A stretch of 64,000 bases of DNA, from assembly GCA_035236585.1 (NCBI GenBank), contig CP141130.1:74471944-74535943 (forward strand), written 5' to 3'. The position numbers were made by a program, and so were the translations under genes. The stretch is from Warburgia ugandensis (Eukaryota > Streptophyta > Magnoliopsida > Canellales > Canellaceae). Positions 10,506 through 23,688 of this stretch are shown piece after piece. The notes below the pieces were generated by a model. The model worked only from the letters and a program-made list of their open reading frames with translations. It was not told the origin of the DNA and ran no database searches. Position 1 is the stretch's first letter. Each line of letters opens with the position of its first letter.

Positions 10506-13282
10506 TGTAATGACCCCAATTTTTGTAATATTAAAAGCCCATAAAAAGTTCAGTTTTAAAGATAAGGGCATTTTGGTCATTTCACTAGTTTCCTTAACTA
10601 AACCCAGGAATTTGGTCCTAAAATTAGTTCCATTAGATGCGTCTCGGAAAAAGGAATCCAACGAGACCAAAATCACCCAAAACGGAGTCAAAATGAGAAA
10701 GATATGACCCTTTGAAGTTCAGGGGCAAAACTGTAAATTTTACAAAAACGACTTAACCTGAAAAACACAGGTGCCTGTTTTGATACGGGCACCCTGTCGT
10801 CTTCAACCTCCTAGAGGCTTCTAGAACGGTGGTGTTTCAAGAAGGAACCACTGCTATTCTGGAGGTTTCTCCACCACCATTCAAAGGCGGTTAGAACCCC
10901 TCCAGAACCCTCTTTAAAAGCCCTATAAATAGAGCTCTTGGGTGCTTCTAATGGCAGCCCAAAACCTTGGAGAAAACCCATCGTAGAGCAGTGACCAAGA
11001 GGAAAAAACTTGGAGAGAAAACCAGCCACGAAGCAGGTACGCTCAAAAACTCTCCAAACTCATCTCACGCATAGTCCTAGGCTCAATTCCCCTAAGTTTT
11101 TGCATGAAAAACCACGCAAAAAGGAGCCTGGGAGAGACACCAAGGACCCTGGGAAGTCCCCAGGGCCACACTGGTTCGACAGGGTCAAACCAGGGTGTCC
11201 TGAGGATGCCCCAATCCCCAGTCGACGCAGACGTTCCAGACGGAACGTGACGCGTTGAACGCGTAGGAAGGAAACCAACGGGTGCGTTCGGGGACGCGCC
11301 CGCTAAAGAGACAGACGGGCGGAGATGTCTCGTGCGTCTGCAAACGGGCCCGTTGAGGCGCACGCTGCAGACGAGCAGCGCGCTAGTGCATGTCAAATTT
11401 TTTTGTTACTTAAGGAAGCAGGACGCACGTCGCAGACGCGCAGCGCCCTAGCATTCCGTTTTTTTTTTTTAAAGACTATGTACATACAATACTAAAACGC
11501 TTATAACTTGAGATCTAGAGCTCCGATTAAGGCACCGCAAAAGGCATTGTGTCCGTATCGATGATGCAAACATATCCAAACAATAAAATCCTTGATCAAG
11601 GCTCAATAAAAGGAGGGCATGACCCTTAGATTAGGATGGTGGCGCGTGACCACTAGAACTTTGGAAAACTGAGAATACCAAGGCCCAATTAGGACCTTGG
11701 GATACCCATAGGTATAGGGATGGACCCCTAATGCCTAAGTAATAAGACTCAACTGCTCTAAACCCATAAAAGATAGGCTAAACTAACCTTGAGTCCCCAA
11801 ACCATGTTCAGGAGTGTACGAGGACAAGAGGGTTAGCGCGACCTAGTCAGGTAGGTGCTCTATCACTATTAGATTCTTTTAAAAGAACTATTGTTATTTT
11901 GAAAACATATGTTTTAGATATATGACTTGATTTGCATGTAATTTGCATGAATTAATTCAGCATGCAAGTTAAATGCTTTGTACATAGCCATGTTTTGAAA
12001 TGACTGCATATACATTATGCACATATATGTGTTGCAAACAAGTGCATGCATTGCATGATTTAAGTACTTGCAAAGATTGCATGTCCTTGAGGGTTGCCAA
12101 AAGACGCTGGAGTGCCGAGGGCCAGGCAGTTGTGAGGGACCCAAAAGAGGACAAGTTTTAACAAAAGGTTTTGACTTATCTTATGTGATTTGGGCAAGTA
12201 AGCTCGTGGGTGCTATGCCGAGGGGTCTGGGTTGGCCACCCAGCCTCTACCACTAATAGGTGGATGGGTACCATGTCCAAAAAGAGGCAAGTCCCTACGT
12301 CGACTGCATGTGGTACAGGGGGCTACCACTGGTGTCACGGCACTGGATCAACGTGTCATAGGCCCGTGGAGGCTATGACCGAGTGTCCTCAGGTACCCAG
12401 GGACCACACGGCGAGGAGGTCGTGGGCATAGTGGACTCTATGGTTTAATGAGTTATGTGCATTTCATATAGCATGATATGAGGTTGGTCGACTATACCAT
12501 ACTAAAGGTCCATGAGTTGGACTCCATGAAGCATCTATTGCATATCATGATGTCATCATATATATATATATATATATATATGATACTTTCAATTTTGGAT
12601 TATGTGATCTTTTAAGTCATGAGAATTTCAGTTGATTATGGATTCTTATACTGATATTGAACTCAAGTATTCAAACATACGCATATTTTGAATTTCAGTT
12701 GATTATGGATTCTTACATTGATATTGAACTCGAGTATTCAAACATACGCATGTTTTGAATGAGGATATGATTTTAAAACTTCTCATGCATTTATAAAACT
12801 AGTAGTGATAGGCTCCTACTGAGTATATTATATACTCACCCAATCCTTAACATTTTTCAGACATCAGTAAGTACTCAAGGACAGGATACGTCCGTATATA
12901 TCATGGTTCAGGATAGCTTCACTCACAAAAAGAGGACATCTATGTTAGTGCTATGAGCAAGTGAATCCAAAAGGAAACAAATACACATGTAAGTAAACTT
13001 TCAACCCTTTGGACATGTGTTTGTACTTAGTTACAGTTGGGCTGTGCATTGTGACTGGAAAGACTTGGGGAAAAACATTTATGATTTCTAAAGTTTTTCA
13101 AAAACTACCTTAGTTGTTGTGAAAGCAAATGACACTCGGGGTTTTCAAAAATGAGTTTAAAACTAAAGGTTTTCCGTTACATTGCATGGTTTTTATAGAA
13201 TGGTTTTCAAATAGGGATGCATCCCGCCTTAGGAAATTAGACATTGCATTTAAAAATGCATGAGAAAACCTGGGTCGTCACA
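10506..13282 (+). repeat. 5' LTR of the element at 10506-19329
   Basis: 2777 bases. A TATAAATA box lies at 10924-10931, a CpG-rich patch at about 11225-11460, a tandem pair of ~67-base repeats at about 12630-12760, and an AT dinucleotide run near 12557-12582. Confidence 0.92.
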
Positions 13283-16200
13283 GTTGGTATCAGAGCTCAG
13301 GTTTTATCCTTTCACAACAAATTCAAAGATGTCCAAGGGTCATAGACAATAAAGAAAATCAAGGATAAGTAGTATAAATAGGGTAGTAGAGATGACTACT
13401 TCTATTCGAGGATTATAATACTAATGACTCAAGACATTTCACCATAAACACATAGGTGAAAAAGGAGATAGTCCTAGCAAATACTTAGATATTGGATTGC
13501 TTGAATCCTATCAAAATTATAGGAAATAAGAATTATTGTGCAGTGATGCAAAGATGAAATCTCATATTAGGATTATTGTAAGGTGCAAATATGAAAACTC
13601 ATATATGGATGATGAGAATGAATGAATGAAGATGATTAAAGGACTTGTTAGAAGATAGAGTTGATCTGCAATAAAGTAATCTCATCAAAGGTGAGAAAAT
13701 TGAAGAACCTAGGTGGATATCTTTCCATCATAAAGAGTATCAAGGGATATGAGATGAGTATGATAAGGGATTTAAAAGACAGACTTTGAGATGATTTTGA
13801 TAATAATAATAAGAGCGATGAGAATGCAAGATGATACTAGGGGATAACAATGACTCATACTAGATCACAAAGGTATAGCTCAATACCTTAATTGGAGTCT
13901 TATGAAGAGTGAAATGCTATTGAATAATAACCACTTGAGTATTATGGAGCAAATCAAGTAACATATTATGAGATTAAGAGAAACATAACACGAATATGAT
14001 AGGGAAATGAATTCGACCAAGTTATCAAAAGATTTTTGACGATAATATTGGAGATAATAAATCTATAGATTGATCCTAACAAGAACTTGTAAGAAAAGTA
14101 TAGCATGATCAAAACGTCAATACCATTGTATGAATTTTATTGAGGCTATAGGCAATTGAGGATTTCAATAATCTTAAGACAGGTATTCACTTTATCATAT
14201 CTAAGTAAAGGAATAGATGAAGTATCAATTATATGCAACAAAGCATATAGAGACATTGATCCAGGTGGACCAAATGAGGATTTTGAAGAAAAGAGAGAGA
14301 GAGAGATAGAGATGTAACTATAAGTATTCAATATTAGAAGATCATGACCTTATGATGACACATACAAATCTTTCATCTTGAAGATAACCAATTAACCTCA
14401 AGGGAATAATAGTTGAGTTAGCAATGATATGTATAATAGAGAGGAAGCATATGGGATTTAAGACTTTGAGTAGAGTATCAAATTTCAAGAGATTATGTGA
14501 TAAGAAAGTTTCGAAAAAAGTGACCAACTAGAAATTAAAATTCTACAAATGGTTTGATATCGGATCCATTAGCTTATGGGGAACACCCATGGATGTAATA
14601 AAAAGGAAAATTTGGTGATATCCCACCTTGCCACTACATGAGTAAATAAAAAGGAATTAGGCCAGGACAGTAACTTGTCCATCTATCTACCTTCAGCAAG
14701 AAGAGTACCATCAATGATCAAATGAAGGTCTTGCTATCATCAATTGGAAGACCAAATATCTTAAGACCATCATTAAGTGTTGTCAACTAAATAGAGGCAT
14801 CCCACCCTAATTAATCAGGTATGTTAATATCTATGAGTTAGTAGTTGAAGTTATATACTGAGAAGGATGTTATAAGTCTTTAGACTTGAGTACTTGATAG
14901 GCTAAGTCATTTGAGGGTATAAGGCCAGTTGATTAGGCCACATCATGAAGTTGATTAGGCCACATCATGAAGAGCTACAAGTACAATAAATATGGTAACA
15001 ACTGAGATAGGAGCAAAAATAAGAAGTGATCTAAACCAATGTGAAAGGTTTTTCAAACCTTAGTGGCTACCATGACAAGGTGAAGAAATTACTTTGGGTC
15101 TGAAAAATACTACAGACTTGGATTGAAAGAAAGGTAGATAAGTACCGATCACTCTAGAGGCCCTTAAGCTTATGGAATAAAGTCTTTCTATGTCTAAGAA
15201 AATGTTTATGCTTATCTGAGTATTATAAAAACTTGTGGAGTTAACAACTTCAGTACAATTTGATATAATTGCTATTGGAGACGAATTATTGCTATTATAA
15301 GCTAAGTATGAGAAGGCACTTAAAAGATAAAATAAGGAGGCACTTGAAAAATAAAATTTGAGGAATTGAGAAAATCACTACTTATGAGGATACCTCCTGA
15401 CAATACAGACTACATGGTGACGATAAAGCCTTGGTAAAAGATTGAATAATATATTGACATGGGGATAAGGTGAGATGGCTAGCACACTATAAGGTAAGAT
15501 TGGATGTTACATTGCCTTTTTGATAAATAGTTAGTCGTTATGAGCATATACCAAGTACGAAAAATCAATTAAAGGAATTTCTTAAGGACTAACCCTCTTT
15601 GGATTGAGTATAGAACTTTTGAACTAGAAGGTAACGAAGAAAACCATCAAGCAAAGAAAGGACAAAGAGGATGATGACAAAGGATTCAACCATGACCTAG
15701 TAAGGGTATCCGGTGATGAATAAGAGACTCTTTACTTTGCATAAATAGGAACATTATTAACACTCCTAATAACAAGTTGATGTGAATAGTGAGATAGGCC
15801 TCTAGAAGAGAACAATGGACCATGATATATTTGACATGAGTATGCATAAACTCTTCAAGAAGAAAAAGCATTTGATGACTTCAGCATCTATGAAACTTGA
15901 TGAACAGTTTGAATGTCCTAATCGTAATATGAGGTAGTATTAGTGATGGAAGATGGTACTAATTGGCTTTCATGATTTTATTTTGAATATAACCTTGAGT
16001 CACGTATGGAAAACAACAGACAGTTGAAATTCGAAGTTAATCAAGGGTTTCGCTATAAAACACATGATACCATATCAGTTATTGAAGTATCTTGTAGACA
16101 AGGATAAGAAGCAAAGTTAGACACAATAGAAAGAAGGTAACTTTTTGGACTTGTGGATAATGAAAGAGATCACTAGATGAAAAGGATTATCCTATGATAT

Positions 16201-16585
16201 TCAAAATAGGAGAAATAAGATAATATGATCTTGAAAGAAGTATATGCATGAGCAAAGAAGCATGATCTTACGAGGAGACTATCTTATACATGATAAGATA
16301 AGTATAGGAATCTAAGGAATTCAAGATAGATGAAGTACCGCTAGGAAACGGTATTGATAAATCGACACGTACAAGAGTATGGCGCTGCATCAGAGTATGC
16401 AGCGAAAACAAGCCCTTATGGGTGAGGCCTTATAGGAGGAACAATGGAAATAATAAATTGAGGATGAACCTAGAATTGATTCCTAGAGGGGAATGCATTC
16501 ACCAAGAAATCATCTAAGAGACAAATACCTGGAAAATAATAAGTTATGGAATTTCGAGGACGAAATTCTTTTAAGGGGGTAATAA

Positions 16586-19329
16586 TGTAATGACCCCAAT
16601 TTTTGTAATATTAAAAGCCCATAAAAAGTTCAGTTTTAAAGATAAGGGCATTTTGGTCATTTTACTAGTTTCCTTGACTAAACCCAGGAATTTGGTCCTA
16701 AAAGTGGTTCTATTAGATGCATCTCGGAAAAAGGAATCCAACGAGATCAAAATCACCCAAAATGGAGTCAAAATGAGCAAGATATGGCCCTTTGAAGTTC
16801 AGGGGCAAAACTGTAAATTTCACAAAAACGACTTAACCTGAAAAACACAGGTGCCCGTATCACGTCGTCTTCAACCTCCTAGAGGCTTCTGGAACGGCGG
16901 TGTTTCAAGGAGGAACCACCGCCATTCTGGAGGTTTCTCCACTGCCATTCAAAGGCGGTTAGAACCCCTCCAGAACCCTCTTTAAAAGCCCTATAAATAG
17001 AGCTCTTGGGTGCCTCTAATGGCAGCCCAAAACCTTGGAGAAAACCCATCATGGAGCAGTGACCAAGAGGGGAAAACGTGGAGAGAAAACCAGCCACGAA
17101 GCAGGTACGCTCAAAAACTCCCCAAACTCATCTCACCCATAGTCCTAGGCTCAATTCCCCTAAGTTTTTGCATGAAAAACCACGCAAAACAGAGCCTGGG
17201 AGAGCCACCAAGGACCCTAGGACGTCCCCTGGGCCGCATGGTCGAACCAGGGTGTCCTGAGGACGCCCCGGTCCCCAGTCGACGCAGACGTTCCAGACGG
17301 AACGTGACGCGTCAGAAGGAAACCAACGGGCGCGTTCGGGGACACGCCCGCTAAAGAGACAGACGAGCGGAGATGTCGCGCGCGTTTGCAGACGCGCCCA
17401 TTGAGGCGCACACCGCAGACGCACAGCGCGCTAGCGCACGTCAAATTTTTTTGTTACTTAAGGAAGCAGGGCGCACGTCGCAGATGCGCAGCGCCCTAGC
17501 ATTCCGTTTTTTTTTTAAGACTCTATGTACATACAATACTAAAACGCTTATAACTTGAGATCTAGAGCTCCGATTGAGGCACCGCAAAAGGCGTTGTGTC
17601 CGTATCGACGACACGGACACATCCAAACCATAAAATCCCTGATCAAGGCCCAATAAAAGGAGGGCATGACCCTTAGATTAGGATGGTTGCGCGTGACCAC
17701 TAGAACTTTGGAAAACTGAGAATACCAAGGCCCAATTAGGACCTTGGGATACCCATAGGCATAGGGATGGACCCCTAATGCCTAAGTAATAAGACTCAAC
17801 TGCTCTAAACCCATAAAAGATAGGCTAAACTAACCTTGAGTCCCCAAACCATGTTCAGGAGTGTACGAGGACAAGAGGGTTAGCGCGACCTAGTCAGGTA
17901 GGTGCTCTATCACTATTAGATTCTTTTAAAAGAACTATTGTTATTTTGAAAACATATGTTTTAGATATATGACTTGATTTGCATGTGATTTGCATGAATT
18001 AATTCAGCATGCATGTTAAATGCTTTGTACATAGCCATGTTTTGAAATGACTGCATATACATTATGCACATATATGTGTTGCAAATAAGTGCATGCATTG
18101 CATGATTTAAGTACTTGCAAAGATTGCATGTCCTTGAGGGTTGCCAAAAGACGCTGGAGTGCCAAGGGCTAGGCAGTTGTGAGGGACCCAAAAGAGGACA
18201 AGTTTTAACAAAAGGTTTTGACTTATCTTATGTGATTTGGGCAAGTAAGCCCGTGGGTGTTATGCCAAGGGGTCTGGGTTGGCCACCCGGCCTCTACCAC
18301 TAATAGGTGGATGGGTACCACGCCCAAAAAGAGGCAAGTCCCTACGTCGACTGCATGTGGTACAGGGGGCTACCACTGGTGTCACGGCACTGGGTCAACG
18401 TGTCATAGGCCCCGTGGAGGCTATGAGCGAGTGTCCTCAGGTACCTAGGGACCACACGGCGAGGAGGTCGTGGGCATAGTGGACCCTATGGTTTGATGAG
18501 TTATGTGCATTTCATATAGCATGATATGAGGTTGGTCGACTATACCATACTAAGGGTCTATGAGTTGGACTCCATGAAGCATCTATTGCATATCATGATG
18601 TCATCATATATATATATATATATATATGATACTTTCAATTTTGGATTATGTTATCTTTTAAGTCATGAGAATTTCAGTTGATTATGAATTGTTATACTGA
18701 TATTGAACTCGAGTATTCAAACATACGCATATTTTGAATTTCAGTTGATTATGGATTCTTACACTGATATTGAACTCGAGTATTCAAACATACGCATGTT
18801 TTGAATGAGCATATGATTTTAAAACTTCTCATGCATTTATAAAACTAGTAGTGATAGGCTCCTACTGAGTATATTATATACTCACCCAATCCTTAACATT
18901 TTTCAGACATCAGTAAGTACTCAAGGACAGGATACGTCCGTATATATCATGGTTCAGGACAGCTTCACTCACAAAAAGAGGACATCTATGTTAGTGCTAT
19001 GAGCAAGTGAATCCAAAAGGAAACAAATACACATGTAAGTAAACTCTCAACCCTTTGGACATGTGTTTGTACTTGAATTCTGATTGGGTTGTGCATTGTG
19101 ACTGGAAAGACCTAGGGAAAAACATTTATGATTTTTGAAGTTTTTCAAAAACTACCTTAGTTGTTGTGAAAGCAAATGACACTCGGGGTTTTCAAAAATG
19201 AGTTTAAAACTAAAGGTTTTCTGCTGCATTGCATGGTTTTTATAGAATGGTTTTCAAATAGGGATGCATCCCGCCTTAGGAAATTAGACATTGCATTTAA
19301 AAATGCATGAGAAAACCTGGGTCGTCACA
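16586..19329 (+). repeat. 3' LTR of the element at 10506-19329
   Basis: 2744 bases, colinear with the 5' LTR: TATAAATA at 16992-16999, CpG-rich patch at about 17275-17500, the ~67-base tandem pair at about 18670-18800, and an AT run near 18604-18629. Confidence 0.92.
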
Positions 19330-19873
19330 CAGGGAGCGCTAACCGAGTACCATGCAGTGGGATGTTGGCAGGGGAGACAGTGAGGAGGGAATTGGATATC
19401 AGTGAGGGGGATGGTGTTGTTGAAAATAGGGTTATTAGATTTTAATAAGCTAGAATATGTGCCGAAAATAGGGTCTTTCGGAAGAAAAAAGAGTAATATT
19501 GTAATTTAATAAAAAAATAACAAAAAAATAGATGAAAATTTAAAAGAATGAAAAATTTTCAAAAATAAAAAACTTTGGGTTTTCTTGCAAAAATTCCATA
19601 AAGTAATGGCAAATCTGAAAAAAAAAAAAAAACACATATAAGGAAAATTTGGGCATCCTTTTATATTGGAAACTCATTATATTTTAGGAATATTTGAATT
19701 AGATGAAAAGACTGAAAAGGGTGGGATTATTGACCCATGTGGGTCCCATGTTTTTTTAATTTTATTTTTCTTAGTTTAATGAAAAGGATGTCCCTTCTGG
19801 GCATGATTTTGAGTTGGGCCTTCCTAATTTTTTGTAAAAAAGCAATCAATTATAGAATTTTATAGTTCAAGTG

Positions 19874-22800
19874 TGTAATAACCCAAAATTTTAAATTCTG
19901 AAAAATATGTAATTTTGTAGAATTATGGAAAAAATAATAATTAGAAAATTAAGGATTTGGAAAATTGGAGATGAAATCTTGAGTTAAAACCTCAATAAAG
20001 GGAATGTACTCGAAAAATGGAATCCAACGCCACTAAGAACAATAAAATCAAAGATCGGAGGAAAGATAGCTAATTAATTTAATTTCTGTATTAATTAAAT
20101 GACAGAAGGGGGTAAAACAGTAAATATATGTGGGGCCCACAGACCGGACCCCAAGAACCAACGAATGAGGGTTTAAAAGGCCTGGCTTGCTTTCCCATAT
20201 GGGCAAAAACTTTTTCCCTCAGCTTCCATGTCACTGACGACGGCAATGACGTCAAACGCCGGCAACAATGTAGATAGCCCCCTCCCAGGTGCACGTAAAT
20301 GGGAAGCCCCTCGTTTCAGTCGACCTAACTGAGGTAGACCCTTGTTCCCTTTTCCCCTCTACATTTTTGGCTTATCTCCATTTAGTTTACCATTTTTAAC
20401 TCCAAAAAACGACGTGGAATGTTGGTTTTCCCAAGTCGTTTTTCTGCTAATTGCATGATTTTACTATTTTTGCAAAAATAATCTGACAAAACAATGTCAG
20501 ATAGATGATATGAACCATTCATCTTGTGTATGATGGAACAAAGAACAAACCCATGAATTTTCATGGTAATCAGATGGCTGGAGATGCCGAAAAATCAAGA
20601 AAATAGTAATGAGGAGATTTTTAGGAATGTGATGAAAATCGTTAAGAAAACATGAGATAATGATCGAATTTGTTGAAAGGATGCTTAAAAACGGGATCTA
20701 TGTAAAAACTGAGCAAAACGATGCAAAAATCGCACCATTTGGACACTTGAGAGTTGCCGGCGGCGACTGAAGTTCGGCCGTTGTCTTCGGCGATGGCAGC
20801 CAGCTGCTCATCGTTCCGGGCAATAACACCCATCGGAGGCAGCTTGACAATGCACGCGGGGCGACGCTTGGGTGGTGAATGCACATGGGCGCATTGGACG
20901 TCTAGCGCAATTGATGACACACGTGCGCTACATGATGACAAAGTGCGCAACACGTGGCCAGGGCACACGGGGGCTGTGCCCGCGCACAGCAAATGCGTGT
21001 GGCGCATGCGCGTCACATGCGGCATGGCTTTTTCTTGATTTTTGGATCTTTCTAAGCCGTTCATTTACAAAAAAGTATGATTTTAGGAGCTACAAAGGTC
21101 CAAATAGTGATCCAAAAGAGGTGTTACGACCGTCTCGACGATGCAGACCTAAATTCAAGATAAAAACCTAACTTTAAGCACCTTTTAAATTGTTAAACTA
21201 CTAAATACTATTAGATAACATAGATCAGGTCGACCAATGTATGATCAAGCTTTAGACCTTGATGGTATACGTTAAATATGGGATGATTTAGGGTATTATA
21301 GGAGTAGGATTGAAATTGGAAATGGCATATGACAGTCTAGAGGTTAGGAAGACAAACATCTAGCTCACGATTACCCTAATGGAGGGTTAATCAGATGATC
21401 TTGATCATTAGTCTAAGATTAACTACTAGATTAGGGGGGTTGTCACTTGGAGTTGTTTATTTGAGATGTGAGAACGTCAAGTATTTGATTACTTACGATG
21501 TGACAAGTACGTCAAGTCACACAACGTGATATAACTTACGCGCCTGATTGGAGTACCACATTTATCGAGGTAGGTGATTTCATTCAAAGTTTCTCTGTGA
21601 TTTCAGTAACCATGACTTGTTTTCTAAAATTCTTGAGACATGTGTTTTTTATGTCTTCTCATGATCACATAAATGTATTCATACTTCTTACTGGTAGTGT
21701 GACATTTCATTTTTGCGAATAACCATGTTTTACACGTGATGTGCTGTATGTATCATGGGCTTTGATCATATTTATTGAGATTATTTTATGGAGTCTTTTC
21801 ATGATTTATGACTTGTTGTTGATTTATGACGGGTGCTTTCACCTGGTGGGTATTATGCTAGGAGGGTTGTAGGGTTGGCAACCCGCCCTCTGACTTTGTA
21901 ATGATGATGATTAGACACCGCCCTTGAGTGGTACAGGGCCAAGTACGTAGGTTGTAGTATCATGGGTAGTCTCCCCAACAGGTCCGTTCCTTCTCATGGG
22001 GACGGAGAAAGTCTCTCGTTGGGTGTCGACAAGAAGCGACAGTGGTTCAGATCTAAGTGGGTTGCCATTGCAGCATAATAGCCCATACTGTTATTCTGTA
22101 TGCTTATGTGGATTTATGTGTGGGGTGAATTGGGGCAAGCTGGGCCTAGGCTGTGAGAGACTCTAGAGGCTGATGCGAGCTCCACGGGAGGGACCCAAGG
22201 TTGGTATGATCACTTATCACCGGTGATTGAGCATCTTGGGAACTCTTAGGGTTGTTTTTGATACAGTGCCCTATTTATCATGACTTGCATGCATATTATT
22301 CTGTGGACATAGACTCTTATTATTTTGATGGACGTACATCTGTGTTTTTATCATGCCTTGCATGCCATCATGATTTGACTTGATATCTATTTGTGAAGAT
22401 TTATAGTTTTCATATGTTACTCCATTATGAGCATCTGATTATTTGACATGCCTTGTATATGATTATTACATGAGATTCACCATGTGATTTTATTAAGCTT
22501 TAATTGAATGTGATCATCTACACAAGCATAGCTTTGTTTTGCAATGCCTCAGATTTGGAGCGATAGCTGAAAAGGAAAGCAAGTGGAGTACCATTGATTT
22601 GGGCGAGGACTTAAAGACTGTCCACTTTTTGGTATTCGAAGACAAATTAGTGTACGTCTCTTAGACTTGTATTAGACCTTTGGGACTTGGATATTAACAT
22701 CTTTGGATAGATTGGACCCATACCATGGTGTAGTGAACGTTTAATTACAGATGTAGTTATTGTGGTAATCATGGATGGAACCTGGTGGCTTTTTTACTTA

Positions 22801-23066
22801 ACTTATTATTGTCTTTACTCAGCTTGTGTATTTATCGTGGTTTTAAATCAAGCATGCTCAGAGTATCCAGATTTAATTTTATTTTTGTTGCAGTTTTGGA
22901 ATGTGGTTGACCCCCGAGGTTTTCGTTTCCAATTAAATTTTTTTACACTGCTCAAAATTTATAGATTTTGAGTTTTCACTTTTAGGGATCCTGTCTGTTT
23001 TTCTTAAAACATATTTTATTTATTATTACTTTGGGAAAAAGGTTTAATGAAACCTAGGGTGTCACA
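19874..23066 (+). mobile_element. Solo LTR, Ty3/gypsy type (3.2 kb, fossil)
   Basis: Begins TGTAATAACCCAAAATTTT and ends GGGTGTCACA, with the 5-base target duplication AAGTG (19869-19873 and 23067-23071). The other monomers show the empty site (TTCAAGTGGGC). There is no primer site or coding interior. It shares a CpG-rich patch (about 20750-21020) and a GGTTGGCAACCC-like block with the LTRs at 10506 and 16586, so it is a relative. Confidence 0.88.
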
Positions 23067-23374
23067 AAGTGGGGGTTTGTTATTTTCTTATTTCATTATT
23101 TTCCAGAACTAGGAGTTTAGGTTTTCTCAAATTCCTATGATAGAGAAGTAATGACAAAATATTTATCGTTATTTCAAACTTTAAAAAGTATGACATGCCC
23201 TATAGGGACATTTTGGTCTGAAAAAGAGAGAGTGGGGTATTTGACAAAAATACCCCTCAAATGAAGGGTTGGAAGAATGAAATGATGTTAAATAGAAGAA
23301 AGAAATTGGGGGTAAATAGTTTAGCCTCCAAACTCTCCATCATAATTGTTGCTTCTTCCCTTCTAGGCCCCACT

Positions 23375-23652
23375 GTTGATATTTTTAAATTTCATATCTA
23401 TACACAAGTTCAAATTTCGAGGAGTTGATTATTCCTTTCAAAAATAAAGATTTGAAGTGGTCCATAATTTACCGAGTACTCAGTATAACTTACGCATTAG
23501 TATAGAAACCACTATAGACGAAGTCACACGAATATTTTCAATAGTCAATCCATTTCCATCAGCCACCTTGTGGGAGCAAGAAGTATGGGATATGTTTGAT
23601 ATTTCTTCTATAAATCATCTGAATCTACGTCGTATATCAACAAATCATGAGT
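23375..23652 (+). pseudogene. nad9: nad9 fragment, nuclear copy 4
   Basis: Same endpoints. From 23457 to 23678 the nad9 frame stays open (VHNL.STQYN, DEVTRIFS, LWEQEVWDMF, SSINHLNLRRISTNHEF) and runs on into non-nad9 residues. A stop sits just upstream, in the position of the Q of KQRFEVV. Confidence 0.9.
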
Positions 23653-23688
23653 TTTTAGCTACATTTCTAACTTTTTGAAAGCGAAAAA

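Larger units (their letters stand above)
10506..19329 (+). mobile_element. Two-LTR Ty3/gypsy-type retrotransposon, apparently non-autonomous (fossil)
   Basis: 5' LTR 10506-13282, internal region 13283-16585, 3' LTR 16586-19329, with a 5-base target duplication CAGGG (10501-10505 and 19330-19334). The LTRs begin TGTAATGACCCC and end GGGTCGTCACA. The primer-binding site TGGTATCAGAGC (initiator-Met tRNA type) is at 13285-13296 and a polypurine tract AAGGGGGT lies just before 16586. GAGGACGAAATTC ahead of the tract suggests the Del/Tekay branch. The ~3.3 kb interior shows no gag or pol reading, so the element looks structurally complete at its ends but non-coding. The LTRs differ by a few percent by eye, so it is fairly young. 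It sits inside nad9 monomer 4. Confidence 0.92.
10493..23688 (+). repeat. nad9-array monomer 4, split by two LTR insertions
   Basis: Pieces 10493-10505, 19330-19873 and 23067-23688 line up with one monomer. Removing both insertions and one copy of each target duplication leaves about 1.17 kb, the array period. Confidence 0.88.

Noticed and set aside
11010-11396. Overlapping open frames on both strands (also 17010-17444)
   Set aside because: Same GC-rich LTR patch in both LTRs, arginine- and serine-rich in all frames, no motif.
20642-21064. 140-codon minus-strand open frame
   Set aside because: Lies in the CpG-rich patch of a solo LTR; composition explains the lack of stops.
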